A stretch of DNA of 64,000 nt, from the NCBI GenBank assembly GCA_013141115.1, contig JABFRP010000002.1, forward strand, positions 1,538,647-1,602,646, in the 5' to 3' direction. The notes below the pieces were generated by a model. It did no database searches. It saw only the letters and a list, made by a program, of their open reading frames with translations, and was not told the origin of the DNA. This DNA comes from Ferruginibacter sp. GTDB lineage: Bacteria; Bacteroidota; Bacteroidia; Chitinophagales; Chitinophagaceae. The position numbers and the translations under genes were made by a program. This document shows positions 54,307 to 63,043 of the stretch, one piece after another. How positions within the stretch are numbered: position 1 is the first letter of the stretch; every line of letters starts with the position of its first letter.

Positions 54307-54795
54307 ATGCCCCGCAATAAAAAATATTGGAAACGACGATTTGGTGCCGCTGAAACGACTGCCTATTACCATCACTTTGATTTACGCCCAATACCCGATT
54401 TAGATGACGAAGGACTGGCTTACCTGCTAACCAATGTTAAGGGTGTAAATATGCTCGACCTCAATGAAACCGAAATTACTAATACCAGCATTGCATTACT
54501 AACAAAGCTGGAATATGTAAATGAATTGCGACTAAAGGGCTGTACCGAAATTGATAATGATTGCATTGCCGATCTAAACAAAATTACCAGCCTGCAATTT
54601 TTGCATGTAAAAAATACCGGCATTACCATTGATGGTATTTTACAATTAACTGCCCTTACAAAACTTACCACAATATTATTTTCAAATGATGACAACAAGG
54701 ATGTAAAAGAAAAAATGCTGTTGCTAAAAGCCATGCTGCCCAACTGTAGCTTTGCTATAAACTCAATACCATATATTTTTGAAGAGGAGTATTAA
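54307..54795 (+). CDS. LRR-like repeat protein
   Basis: A 162-residue protein without a signal peptide. The chain contains about four leucine-rich-like turns: LLTNVKGVNMLDLNETEIT, LLTKLEYVNELRLKGCTEID, LNKITSLQFLHVKNTGITID and LTALTKLTTILFSNDD. The N-terminus is basic (MPRNKKYWKRRFGA). Leucine-rich folds bind proteins, and this one is probably a small cytoplasmic interaction protein. It is separated from the zeta pair by 168 bases and converges with the last gene of the next minus-strand cluster. Confidence 0.72.
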   Translation: MPRNKKYWKRRFGAAETTAYYHHFDLRPIPDLDDEGLAYLLTNVKGVNMLDLNETEITNTSIALLTKLEYVNELRLKGCTEIDNDCIADLNKITSLQFLHVKNTGITIDGILQLTALTKLTTILFSNDDNKDVKEKMLLLKAMLPNCSFAINSIPYIFEEEY

Positions 54796-54802
54796 ACTGC
54801 CA

Positions 54803-55285
54803 TTAATTTTTATAAAATACCAACAGCTTATCCAGCAGTTTCTGTAATTTTTCCTGATGCTTCATATCCTCTGGCCAGGGTGCACCAATGTGTAAGTAAT
54901 TGGTTTTATGGTCTTCGATCAATTCATTGCTGTTTGTTGCAGATTTAAATACGGTTACTTCATCGGTTTTATATTCCAGTATCAGGTAAAGGTCGTAGGC
55001 TATTCTCTGTATTTTATTAATGGGTGCTTCCATTCTTGCTCTTACAAAAGAAGAATCATCATCTGTATGACGAACAGTTAATGATAAAATACCTGCTTTA
55101 TTTATTGCAAATGCAGAGTCAATGGTCATTGTGCCAGTTTGAAGCCAATGATCGTGCTCTGATGAATTTTTTAAAATGCTGTTGAGCTGGTTTACAAAAT
55201 CCTTTTCGGCTTTTTGTTTGGACTGGGCTGCTGTGGCAACAGGAAGCAGCAAAGAAAAATATAAAAGAGTGATTAGTGTTTTCAT
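54803..55285 (-). CDS. Exported protein of unknown function
   Basis: A 160-residue protein with a signal peptide (1 to about 19, ending ATAAQ). The mature chain has a long Lys/Gln/Asn-containing helix (KQKAEKDFVNQLNSILKNS) followed by alternating strands (TMTIDSAFAINKAG, LSLTVRHTDDDSSFV, YDLYLILEYKTDEV). No family is recognised. It is the last of a minus-strand run, beginning 14 bases after the stop of its upstream neighbour. Confidence 0.65.
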   Translation of the reverse strand: MKTLITLLYFSLLLPVATAAQSKQKAEKDFVNQLNSILKNSSEHDHWLQTGTMTIDSAFAINKAGILSLTVRHTDDDSSFVRARMEAPINKIQRIAYDLYLILEYKTDEVTVFKSATNSNELIEDHKTNYLHIGAPWPEDMKHQEKLQKLLDKLLVFYKN

Positions 55286-55299
55286 GTTACTTTATTTTT

Positions 55300-56184
55300 T
55301 TATTGTATTTCATATACCTTGCAATAACCCATAAACTTTCTTAATAATCGAAAACTATTATCTACTTTAAGAACCACCACCTCGCCATAGTAACCTTGGC
55401 ATCGGCCTGCCCATTCACCTGCACCGGAGGCATCATATTTCATCATAAGATTTACATAAGCTACTGTATAATATCCGGAATAGTATTCAACGGCATTGCC
55501 AATTTTTTCTTCTGAGTAGGGTATTCCAAAAGGCTTAAGACAATGAGTAGTTTTTCCTGTTAAAACAGTAACATAGATACAGTTTTCCTTTTCATTATAT
55601 TTTACTCCATTAAATTTTTCCAAACCATCAATAGTAATTTTCTTGCCACTGCTGTTAAAAACCCGGGCATTGTTCTCACGCTGGCTTTTAGACGGATTTC
55701 CCAAAACAAAGTATTTGTTTTCTTTATTTATTTCCCTGATATATTTATGATCAGCCGACTTAAAGATCAGCTTCTCTCCATTTTTAATTGCTACATATTC
55801 ATCATGTTGAAATGCTGTGTAACCAGAAGGTATCAATGGATCAAACCGAACGTTTGGTTCCGTCACATTTTCAGAAACCCCTTCTACTAAATCATTATAC
55901 TTTTGTTTTTCTTCTGCTTCTTTTTTTTGAATTTCATGTTCTTTTGCCTTTTTGATGACTGCCTCCTTTTTTGCCTGCTCAGCAGCAGCTTTTGCCTGTA
56001 GTTGTTTTGTTTCTTCTTGGGATGCCTTAATCTCATCCTGTTTATCTTTTTTGCAGCCTGGGCATACACAGTCGCCCATTACATTGCCTTTACCATAGCG
56101 GCAGCAGGCATTATATGTGTGTGCCTGCGCAAACGTAATGGCACATATAATGGTAAACAAAATAACCAGACCTGCTTTTTTCAT
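55300..56184 (-). CDS. Exported cysteine-containing coiled-coil protein
   Basis: A 294-residue protein with a signal peptide (ending ITFAQ). The next segment is Cys-rich (YNACCRYGKG ... GDCVCPGCKK), with five cysteines in 25 residues that could bind a metal or form disulfides. A Lys/Gln/Glu/Ala coiled coil (about 45-95) and then a beta-rich C-terminal half (YTAFQHDEYVAIKNGEKLIF) follow. No known domain is recognised. The gene sits 30 bases after the MORN-repeat gene. Confidence 0.68.
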   Translation of the reverse strand: MKKAGLVILFTIICAITFAQAHTYNACCRYGKGNVMGDCVCPGCKKDKQDEIKASQEETKQLQAKAAAEQAKKEAVIKKAKEHEIQKKEAEEKQKYNDLVEGVSENVTEPNVRFDPLIPSGYTAFQHDEYVAIKNGEKLIFKSADHKYIREINKENKYFVLGNPSKSQRENNARVFNSSGKKITIDGLEKFNGVKYNEKENCIYVTVLTGKTTHCLKPFGIPYSEEKIGNAVEYYSGYYTVAYVNLMMKYDASGAGEWAGRCQGYYGEVVVLKVDNSFRLLRKFMGYCKVYEIQ

Positions 56185-56214
56185 TTGCTGAATTTAAATT
56201 TTCTCTTAAAATAT

Positions 56215-58086
56215 TTACTGAGGTATAGTAATGTAAAACAACCTTTTCTTTTTAAAGTCTTTTTCTTCTTTTCTGGCTGGAATAAATAACGACTTATTAT
56301 CATCGGTGTCGTATTGTTTATATGCTACCTGAAATGCTATAACATTCGACTGGCTTATTTCTGATATGGGATAAGTAATTACTACAAGATCATTTTCATA
56401 ATACCACTTCCTTTTTGTTGGTGCTACCCCCCCTAAAATATAAAAAGACTGCAGTTGGTTTCTAAAATTTCTTGTGAATCTATCTACAAGTGTATCTACC
56501 TTGTTATTATTATTTACATCAAAATAAATAGTTGGCTGTAAAGGGCCAGGTGTATAAAAATAAAAGTTTACACTATCCTTAATTATGCTATAACATATCA
56601 GGTAATTGGTATCAGCATTTATAATGGTGTGTTTTGCCATAATATCATTAGCATAAAGTGGCACTGGCTTTATAGGGTTATAGTAGCTATCGGCACGCCA
56701 CTGACCTTTTTGTATAATGTTATTGTTTTTATCATACAGTATTCCATTACCATTTCTTTTGTCACCCCGCCATTCTCCTATAAATTTTTCGCCATTTTGA
56801 TAAGTAAGTGTTCCTTTGCCCGATTTCAAATTCTTAACCCAATTGCCCTCATATCTTTCGCCATTGGGCCAGGTGTACACACCGAAACCATCTTTATCAC
56901 CTTTTTTCCAATCACCCACATACTTCTCTCCATTTTTATAAGTGAAAGTTCCTTTTCCTTCTTTACTGTTTTCTACCCAATAACCCTCATAACGCTCTCC
57001 GTTGTCATTTTTATAAATAGCGTAGCCATGTAACCAGCCATTCTTCCACTCACCGTCTTCTGTATAATTTGATGCCACGTAAATGCCTTTACCTTCTTTA
57101 TAACCGTTTTTCCACTCTCCGGTATAGCCACCGTAGGTTCCATTACCTTCTTTTACACCATTCTTCCAGTCGCCTGCATATTTAGTTCCATTGCGATCAA
57201 TTGATGTTCCTTTTCCTTCCATTTTGCCATCTACAAAATTTCCTTCATATTTCCAATCACCCACTTTCTCATACTTGCCTGTTCCCTGCAACAAATCATT
57301 CTCCCAAGTACCGCTATATATCTCTTCCATTATCCCACCGTTTGCTGGTACAACATCACCTGTTTTATAAGGCTTGCTTTTAATGATGCCTTCTCCATGG
57401 CGGCGGTCATTTTTCCAATAGCCAGTATAAATCCAAACGCCTTTATAAAGCGGTTCGTTTGTGTACTCCATGGTGCCCTTATTCGTTCTTCGGTTGCCAG
57501 CCGTATAGCCGCCTTCATATATACCATCGGGTAAATAAAGTTTGCCATGGGTTAGTGCATGGTATTTTGTACGTTCTTTAGCAAGCTTACCTATTAATGT
57601 TTCCAGCAAAGTTTTTAATTTATTCTTATTCTCTGTGTTACCATTTGTGCAATAAAAATCTATTGCATTTTCGTAGATGGTGCTCACCTCTTTTCCGTTT
57701 TTCAGTATATGCGTTACAACAGTTTCGGGAAAAGATACCTGGATGCATTGAACACTGCTTTTACTATTTCCGGGCAAAACTGTTACTTTATTGGCTACGG
57801 AGAGATCAACATTTTCTGTAACAAAAAGCTGATCGGTACCGCTGTTTTTATACACTGCCTGGTAGGCAAATCCTGAGCTGAAGAACACTTTGAAACTTTC
57901 TTTGGGAAAAGATATAACAGACATGTTGTTCTTTACGGGGTCAAATAAAGTTGAGCCATTTGCGGCTGTTTGCAAAGCATTTATTTCGGCGGAGAGTTTT
58001 GAAAGTTCCTGCGAAGTAATTGCCTGTGTGTTGGCTGATTGAGCAGAAAAAAAAATTAAATAAAATACAACAAAAATTAATTTCAT
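56215..58086 (-). CDS. Exported MORN-repeat protein
   Basis: A 623-residue protein with a signal peptide (1 to about 20). The centre (about 195-425) has about ten MORN repeats, with YxGxWxNGxxxGxG patterns such as YAGDWKNGVKEGNGTY, YVGDWKKGDKDGFGVYTW and YEGNWVKNLKSGKGTL. MORN repeats form a beta-hairpin sheet and usually bind lipids or proteins. N- and C-terminal regions (1-180 and 460-623) are not recognised. MORN proteins with a Sec signal are less common than cytoplasmic ones. The gene follows the RCC1-repeat gene by 57 bases. Confidence 0.9.
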   Translation of the reverse strand: MKLIFVVFYLIFFSAQSANTQAITSQELSKLSAEINALQTAANGSTLFDPVKNNMSVISFPKESFKVFFSSGFAYQAVYKNSGTDQLFVTENVDLSVANKVTVLPGNSKSSVQCIQVSFPETVVTHILKNGKEVSTIYENAIDFYCTNGNTENKNKLKTLLETLIGKLAKERTKYHALTHGKLYLPDGIYEGGYTAGNRRTNKGTMEYTNEPLYKGVWIYTGYWKNDRRHGEGIIKSKPYKTGDVVPANGGIMEEIYSGTWENDLLQGTGKYEKVGDWKYEGNFVDGKMEGKGTSIDRNGTKYAGDWKNGVKEGNGTYGGYTGEWKNGYKEGKGIYVASNYTEDGEWKNGWLHGYAIYKNDNGERYEGYWVENSKEGKGTFTYKNGEKYVGDWKKGDKDGFGVYTWPNGERYEGNWVKNLKSGKGTLTYQNGEKFIGEWRGDKRNGNGILYDKNNNIIQKGQWRADSYYNPIKPVPLYANDIMAKHTIINADTNYLICYSIIKDSVNFYFYTPGPLQPTIYFDVNNNNKVDTLVDRFTRNFRNQLQSFYILGGVAPTKRKWYYENDLVVITYPISEISQSNVIAFQVAYKQYDTDDNKSLFIPARKEEKDFKKKRLFYITIPQ

Positions 58087-58143
58087 TTCTATTATTTTTT
58101 CTAAAAAACTAAGTTGAAAAATTATTCCTTATGTTTAAACCTG

Positions 58144-59253
58144 TTATTTACCCGTTGATTTAATAAATAATTTAATCGCTTTTTCATCACCATACCCCAG
58201 CTCATAACTCTCCACAACCCCTTGCATTTTTTCTAAAGCAAGTGTGAGTAATAACCTTTCCTTGGCGGCAGCAATACATTTATATTTAACCGTGACATCA
58301 AATGGCTTTGGGCTAGTGTTGTACCTGGCTTTATCTTTCATAAAAAAGGTTTCACCCCAATACCATACAGTACCGTCTTTTTTTAATGCAATGGTATAAT
58401 TACCTGCAGCAGTAACAATTTGCCAATCATTTACTCTTATGATTTTTACCGGGTTTTTAGCATTGCTATTGCTACCATTGCCTAATTGGCCCACTTCGTT
58501 TTTACCCCAGCCCCAAAGACTGCCATCTTTTTTTATAGCAATTGCATGTTGTTTACCTGCATCAAAACTTGCCCAGTCAGTATCATTGTTCACTTTATAA
58601 AACATATTTTTACCACCGTAGTTACGTAGCAGATCATTTATTATACCTCTTGTCCAAATGGTGCCATCTTTTTTTTGCGCTATTATAAAATCATCACCTG
58701 CTGCAATAGTTGCCCAGTTACTGTTATCATCGCCGGTTAATTTTACGGGTTTGTAAGGGCTACTTTCTACATCTTGCAGATTGTACAACATATTTCCCCA
58801 ACCCCAAAGCGTACCATCTTTTTTTAAACCTATCGTAAAATTTATTCCCGAAGAAACCATAAGCCAATTGGTAGCGGTATCAATTTGTACGGGTACCCTA
58901 TAATCATATTTGAGGTTTGCCCTGCTTATACCTAACTGTCCTACTTTGTTTGTTCCCCAACCCCACAGACTGCCATCGCTTTTTATTCCGTAGCTGATAT
59001 AATTTGCTGCGGCTATAAAGCTCCAGGTGCTGTCTTTACCAATTTGTACAGGATTATTTTTATCCGCTGTTGTACTATCACCTAATTGCCCGCTGCTGTT
59101 TTTTCCCCAGGCCCAAATTGTTCCATCAATCAATAAAGCCATATTATGGTTTGTGCCGGCAGCCAATTGTTTTACTTCGGGTGAAGTAATCAGATTTTGT
59201 GATAGTGCAATGGTGTTATTTAATAAAAGAATAAAAAAAGATAAGTATTTCAT
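58144..59253 (-). CDS. Exported RCC1-repeat protein
   Basis: A 369-residue protein; ATG 59253 (MKYLSFFILLLNNTIALSQ) gives a signal peptide, better than an in-frame start at 59271. About six or seven RCC1 blades can be counted, each with LAAGxNHxMALxxDGTxWAWGxNxxGQLG (for instance HNMALLIDGTIWAWGKN, AIAIKKDGSLWGWGKN). A complete propeller would have seven. RCC1-like propellers in bacteria are secreted or anchored and their partners are unknown. A 238-base gap precedes it, so it may begin a second transcript of this cluster. Confidence 0.9.
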   Translation of the reverse strand: MKYLSFFILLLNNTIALSQNLITSPEVKQLAAGTNHNMALLIDGTIWAWGKNSSGQLGDSTTADKNNPVQIGKDSTWSFIAAANYISYGIKSDGSLWGWGTNKVGQLGISRANLKYDYRVPVQIDTATNWLMVSSGINFTIGLKKDGTLWGWGNMLYNLQDVESSPYKPVKLTGDDNSNWATIAAGDDFIIAQKKDGTIWTRGIINDLLRNYGGKNMFYKVNNDTDWASFDAGKQHAIAIKKDGSLWGWGKNEVGQLGNGSNSNAKNPVKIIRVNDWQIVTAAGNYTIALKKDGTVWYWGETFFMKDKARYNTSPKPFDVTVKYKCIAAAKERLLLTLALEKMQGVVESYELGYGDEKAIKLFIKSTGK

Positions 59254-59491
59254 AATAACTATTGCTGGCAATTAGTGTTTTGGTTTAATGTGAATATTTT
59301 GCTTGTCATCCATTAATGTATCCTCAGCTAAATTTCTTTTTGAATCAGCAAATTGGTATAGTGTGTACATAAAAGATATTGTATTAAAATTACAGCAAAT
59401 TGTAAACTTAAACTGAGGTATAATAATCAGGGGCATCATAGTCAATTATTTTGTTTTGATAATTAACTAAACGCCACTGTTTAATAATTTT

Positions 59492-61114
59492 TTAAAACTT
59501 TATACCCACACCAAAATGCTGCATAAACTGCTCTTTAAATAATGGCGTAAGCGGTTTATTAATGCCATACCTTATGGTTAAAAAAGCAAGCTTTACCTGC
59601 AATCCAATTTCGGGGTTGACAGCTATATAATTAAGGTCTTTATTTTTTACATTTTCAACTTTACCGGTAGTGTTGTGTTCAAATTCTCTTACCTGTGAGT
59701 TAATGCAAACACCTGCACCGGCATAAACCCAAAGCGGGTGTGTAATTTTTTTTGTAATACCAATCGTGCCAAAAAACACACGGTTGTAAGATTTGCCATT
59801 ATATTTTTTATTTTTATCTGTTGACTCAGTTAAACTATTACTGTTATCGGTTTCCCAACTGGCATCTCCGGCTTGCCAAATATCATTGCTTACCCTTAAG
59901 GCCACGTACATGCCAAGCTTCCTGTTGTTTAGCGAGCCAGACATAATGCCTAACAAATTGGTTTCATCGGCATGCCAGCCCAAAAAGGTCATATCATCTC
60001 TACCCCATCTTACTTCTTTACGCTTAAGCGATTTTAAATGTGCACTGCTAACACGGTTTATACCACATTTTTTGGCCAGTGCATACTGTTCCAGCGCCAG
60101 CGTCATATTGTAAGGCTGTTTTACTTTTTCATTTCTTTTTGCTTCAGCAAAATATAATTCGCACAATTCTTTATTTACAATATTTATTTGCGGGCCTTTG
60201 GGGTAACTTTTCTGGTATATCTGGTAATAATTTACGGCGTCGGAAAATTTATTTTCCTTCACATAATCTCTGGCAAATCTTAAATAGGCCCGTTGCAATA
60301 TATCATCTGCATTGCTTTTATACTTACCCAGCGGGTATTTTGCCAAATAACTTTTGTAAGATTCAACTGAGTTAAGATTACCTGCTACCTGCCACGCTAA
60401 CTCTTCCTGCGCCTTGCGCTTGTACGAACTTGCTTTTGCATCTTTTGCATAAAAGGTCATGGCTTCATCAAATTTACTGATAGCTGTTTTATAAGCCTCT
60501 TGTTTAAATTTCTCATCGCCTTCCTTCATAGCTTTATTGTATCCGTTAAGCGCAACCATTTTTGGTTTTTGATTAATTTTTGTTATCAGTATTTTAGCCT
60601 GGGCATCGCTTGCCAATGCAGGAGCATTTAGTATTTCCAATGCAGCAACATAATTTTCTTTTTCTACATACCACTCTACCGCATTTAAGGCATACTCTAT
60701 TTTTGTTTTATCTATCTCCCAAAGCTTTCTGTAATCATCAGCGGCATTTTTATCTTCGCCATTTTTAATGATGGTTTCCGCCATCTTACTGGCTTTGGTG
60801 CCATTGGCAATATCCACTTTAAGGTCAGCAATTTTTTTCTTAAAAGATTCATCCGCAAGCTGCTCGGCCATGGTTAAATATTCCTGCGCTTTCTCATTTT
60901 CCTGCAATTTGTAAAATGCCATTGCCGTATAATAATAACCATCAGGTTTGGTGGGTTCTGCAGTTATTAACTCGGGTGCTGTTACCAGCAGCTCGTCCCA
61001 CTGCGATTTTGTAACACAATCATTTACCTTTACCTGGATGGAATCAAATGCAGTGTTTTGGCCAAACGTAACGGCACAAAAAAGCATAGCAGCAGCGAAT
61101 AAATAGAATTTCAT
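59492..61114 (-). CDS. Exported TPR protein with barrel-like C-terminus
   Basis: A 540-residue protein with a signal peptide (1 to about 18, ending VTFGQ). Residues about 20-330 are helical repeats of the TPR type (for example EEDYYTAMAFYKLQENEKAQEYL-like units and FSDAVNYYQIYQKSYP). The C-terminal part (about 380-540) has alternating strands with glycines and ends IGLQVKLAFLTIRYGI ... HFGVGIKF, as for a small outer-membrane barrel with a terminal Phe. It starts 10 bases after the stop of the gene at 61125, so both are co-transcribed. A scaffold in the envelope is an inference. Confidence 0.8.
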   Translation of the reverse strand: MKFYLFAAAMLFCAVTFGQNTAFDSIQVKVNDCVTKSQWDELLVTAPELITAEPTKPDGYYYTAMAFYKLQENEKAQEYLTMAEQLADESFKKKIADLKVDIANGTKASKMAETIIKNGEDKNAADDYRKLWEIDKTKIEYALNAVEWYVEKENYVAALEILNAPALASDAQAKILITKINQKPKMVALNGYNKAMKEGDEKFKQEAYKTAISKFDEAMTFYAKDAKASSYKRKAQEELAWQVAGNLNSVESYKSYLAKYPLGKYKSNADDILQRAYLRFARDYVKENKFSDAVNYYQIYQKSYPKGPQINIVNKELCELYFAEAKRNEKVKQPYNMTLALEQYALAKKCGINRVSSAHLKSLKRKEVRWGRDDMTFLGWHADETNLLGIMSGSLNNRKLGMYVALRVSNDIWQAGDASWETDNSNSLTESTDKNKKYNGKSYNRVFFGTIGITKKITHPLWVYAGAGVCINSQVREFEHNTTGKVENVKNKDLNYIAVNPEIGLQVKLAFLTIRYGINKPLTPLFKEQFMQHFGVGIKF

Positions 61115-61124
61115 TTTTTTTATT

Positions 61125-62660
61125 TTAGTTGGATATTTTTTTCAATATCAGGTCGTACCTGATTTTACCGGATTGTTTTTGCAATGCCCGGATATCGGCA
61201 TCTGATAATCCATTAATGAGTGATGAATAATGTTGCCTGTAAATGGCAGTTTCTTCCACACAGCCATAAATAGGGTCGGTGGTAAAATGTGCTGCTTCCA
61301 TTTCGCCAACACAACCTTCTGCTTTATTCCAGTTGCCTACAATGGTACCATGGGTATCAATACCATAACAACTGCATCCCGCCTTTTGGCAGGCCCTTAC
61401 CAACCTTACTCTTTCGTTATCTGCATCGGCGGCATACACCATAAATTTTTTACGGGCTGCTGCTTTTTTACTTAGCAAAAGCTCTCCGGTTAACTGCAGG
61501 TTTGTTTGTCGGGCAATTTTTGCATCTTCCAGTATTTTTCTTCTTAACGTAAATGCTTTTTTTAATAGCTCCGAAGTTTCTTGTTGCCTTTTTGTAAGGT
61601 TGATGGTGAGGTTCCATTTTTTATCTTCCAGCACCCTGTTTTCGGTTTCAATTTGTTGCTTGCTTGCTGTATAATCATTTTCGTAGTCAGTGATACTTTT
61701 TTGCAGCTGCGCTATCCTGTCTTCCACAGTGGTTTTTTCTGCTTCCAGTGTTTTTACTTCATCGGCTGTTAATTTGGAGCTATTCTGCAACTGTTTATTG
61801 ATATTAAAAAGTTGTTGCATTAAATTACCGTCTTCAAGTTTTAAAGGATCTAGCCTGGAGGTTAGCCTTTGCAAAAGCTGTTGCAGTTTTTGTTTATTGC
61901 CTTCAATCTGGCTGCTGATCTTTTGTTTATCCTCTTCATTTTGCCGGCGTACTTTTTCAGCAGATTCATTTAATGCTTTTGATTCTTCTGCATTAATATC
62001 TGCAATTTTTACAGTAATAATATTAATGCGGTCTTCAATAAAATGTTTTTCGGCTATAATGCGCATTAATTCACTAATAAAACCTGCATGTGCAGCAATT
62101 GCTTCTTTAACCACTATTTCTTTATAGGCCTTACTCAGCGCCACTATTTCTTCACGCAATTTATCAGACTGATTTTTTAAGTTGTTCATTTGTTGATCAA
62201 TATCTGCTCTTTTGCGTGTAAACTCATTTTCACTAAACTCAAAAAGTTTAAGTTCTTCCCGCTTTCTGGCAATTTTATCATCGTATTCTTTTTCTTTTAC
62301 AGCCAGTTCCTGCGGAGTTGCAGCTCTAACACGCTGGCCCGTGTGAGGAAAGCTTTCGCCGGGCCCGAACTGGGAACGTGGTACACTGCATCCTGTACAA
62401 AATTGCCCCCGACGGTATTCGTCCAATACCGCTATTTTTTCTTCAATCAAATCATTTAATTCTTTCTTTAGTTTTTTTAACTTGATAGATTCCAGGTTAT
62501 AGGTTTCAAGATGTTGCCTGTTTAACTCTCCAACTTTGATGTCATTTTTTTCAATTTGATTGGCTTTGTATTCGATAGAAGAAATGCTGCTGGCCCCGGA
62601 AGTTTGGCCAATACTTTTAAACACAAAACAAATTGTAATTAACAGAAGAAGGTATTTCAT
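61125..62660 (-). CDS. Exported coiled-coil protein with cysteine motifs
   Basis: A 511-residue protein; the ATG at 62660 (MKYLLLLITICFVFKSIGQ) gives a signal peptide that the in-frame start at 62693 would disrupt. It begins with a coiled coil and then FCTGCSVPRSQFGPGESF (CxxC at residues 88-91). A very long coiled coil of about 270 residues follows (about 115-385). The last 100 residues are Cys-rich: QKAGCSCYGIDTHGTIVG and EGCVGEMEAAHFTTDPIYGCVEE, with Cys and His in a pattern that suggests disulfides. No family is recognised. It is the first gene of the exported cluster on the minus strand. Confidence 0.72.
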   Translation of the reverse strand: MKYLLLLITICFVFKSIGQTSGASSISSIEYKANQIEKNDIKVGELNRQHLETYNLESIKLKKLKKELNDLIEEKIAVLDEYRRGQFCTGCSVPRSQFGPGESFPHTGQRVRAATPQELAVKEKEYDDKIARKREELKLFEFSENEFTRKRADIDQQMNNLKNQSDKLREEIVALSKAYKEIVVKEAIAAHAGFISELMRIIAEKHFIEDRINIITVKIADINAEESKALNESAEKVRRQNEEDKQKISSQIEGNKQKLQQLLQRLTSRLDPLKLEDGNLMQQLFNINKQLQNSSKLTADEVKTLEAEKTTVEDRIAQLQKSITDYENDYTASKQQIETENRVLEDKKWNLTINLTKRQQETSELLKKAFTLRRKILEDAKIARQTNLQLTGELLLSKKAAARKKFMVYAADADNERVRLVRACQKAGCSCYGIDTHGTIVGNWNKAEGCVGEMEAAHFTTDPIYGCVEETAIYRQHYSSLINGLSDADIRALQKQSGKIRYDLILKKISN

Positions 62661-63043
62661 GTACGGATAATTTTGGATTGCTGTTTTAGACAATACTGCT
62701 TAATTATTTTTATTGGTTGGGTGCATTGCTATTGGTAAATTCTTCAATCGTTATTTTGTATCAAGATGTAAAAATGATTGCTGTAAAAAAATTGTTGGAA
62801 TAATAATGCAATTATAGTGGTATTAAAAAAGTAAACCAATACTCATTTAGGGTGACAGATAAAGTAAGTTTTTATAATGTTATACCCTACACAGAACAAT
62901 TATTTTAAAGTTGTGTTTTTAGTAATAAGTAGTTGTTGTACTACTTGTGCTGCTGGTTGCTGTTTTATATAATAATGGGGTGATAACACGGTGTTGTATA
63001 TCAAATGCAAATACCTAACTTCATTTGTAATTATTAACCAGCT
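62661..63043. other. AT-rich intergenic region
   Basis: Divergent region of 383 bases between the coiled-coil gene and the TPR gene. I see no protein gene, hairpin or clear repeat in it. No exact TAnnTTTG was found for either gene; TTCATTTG at 63020-63027 before the TPR gene is a near match. Confidence 0.5.
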
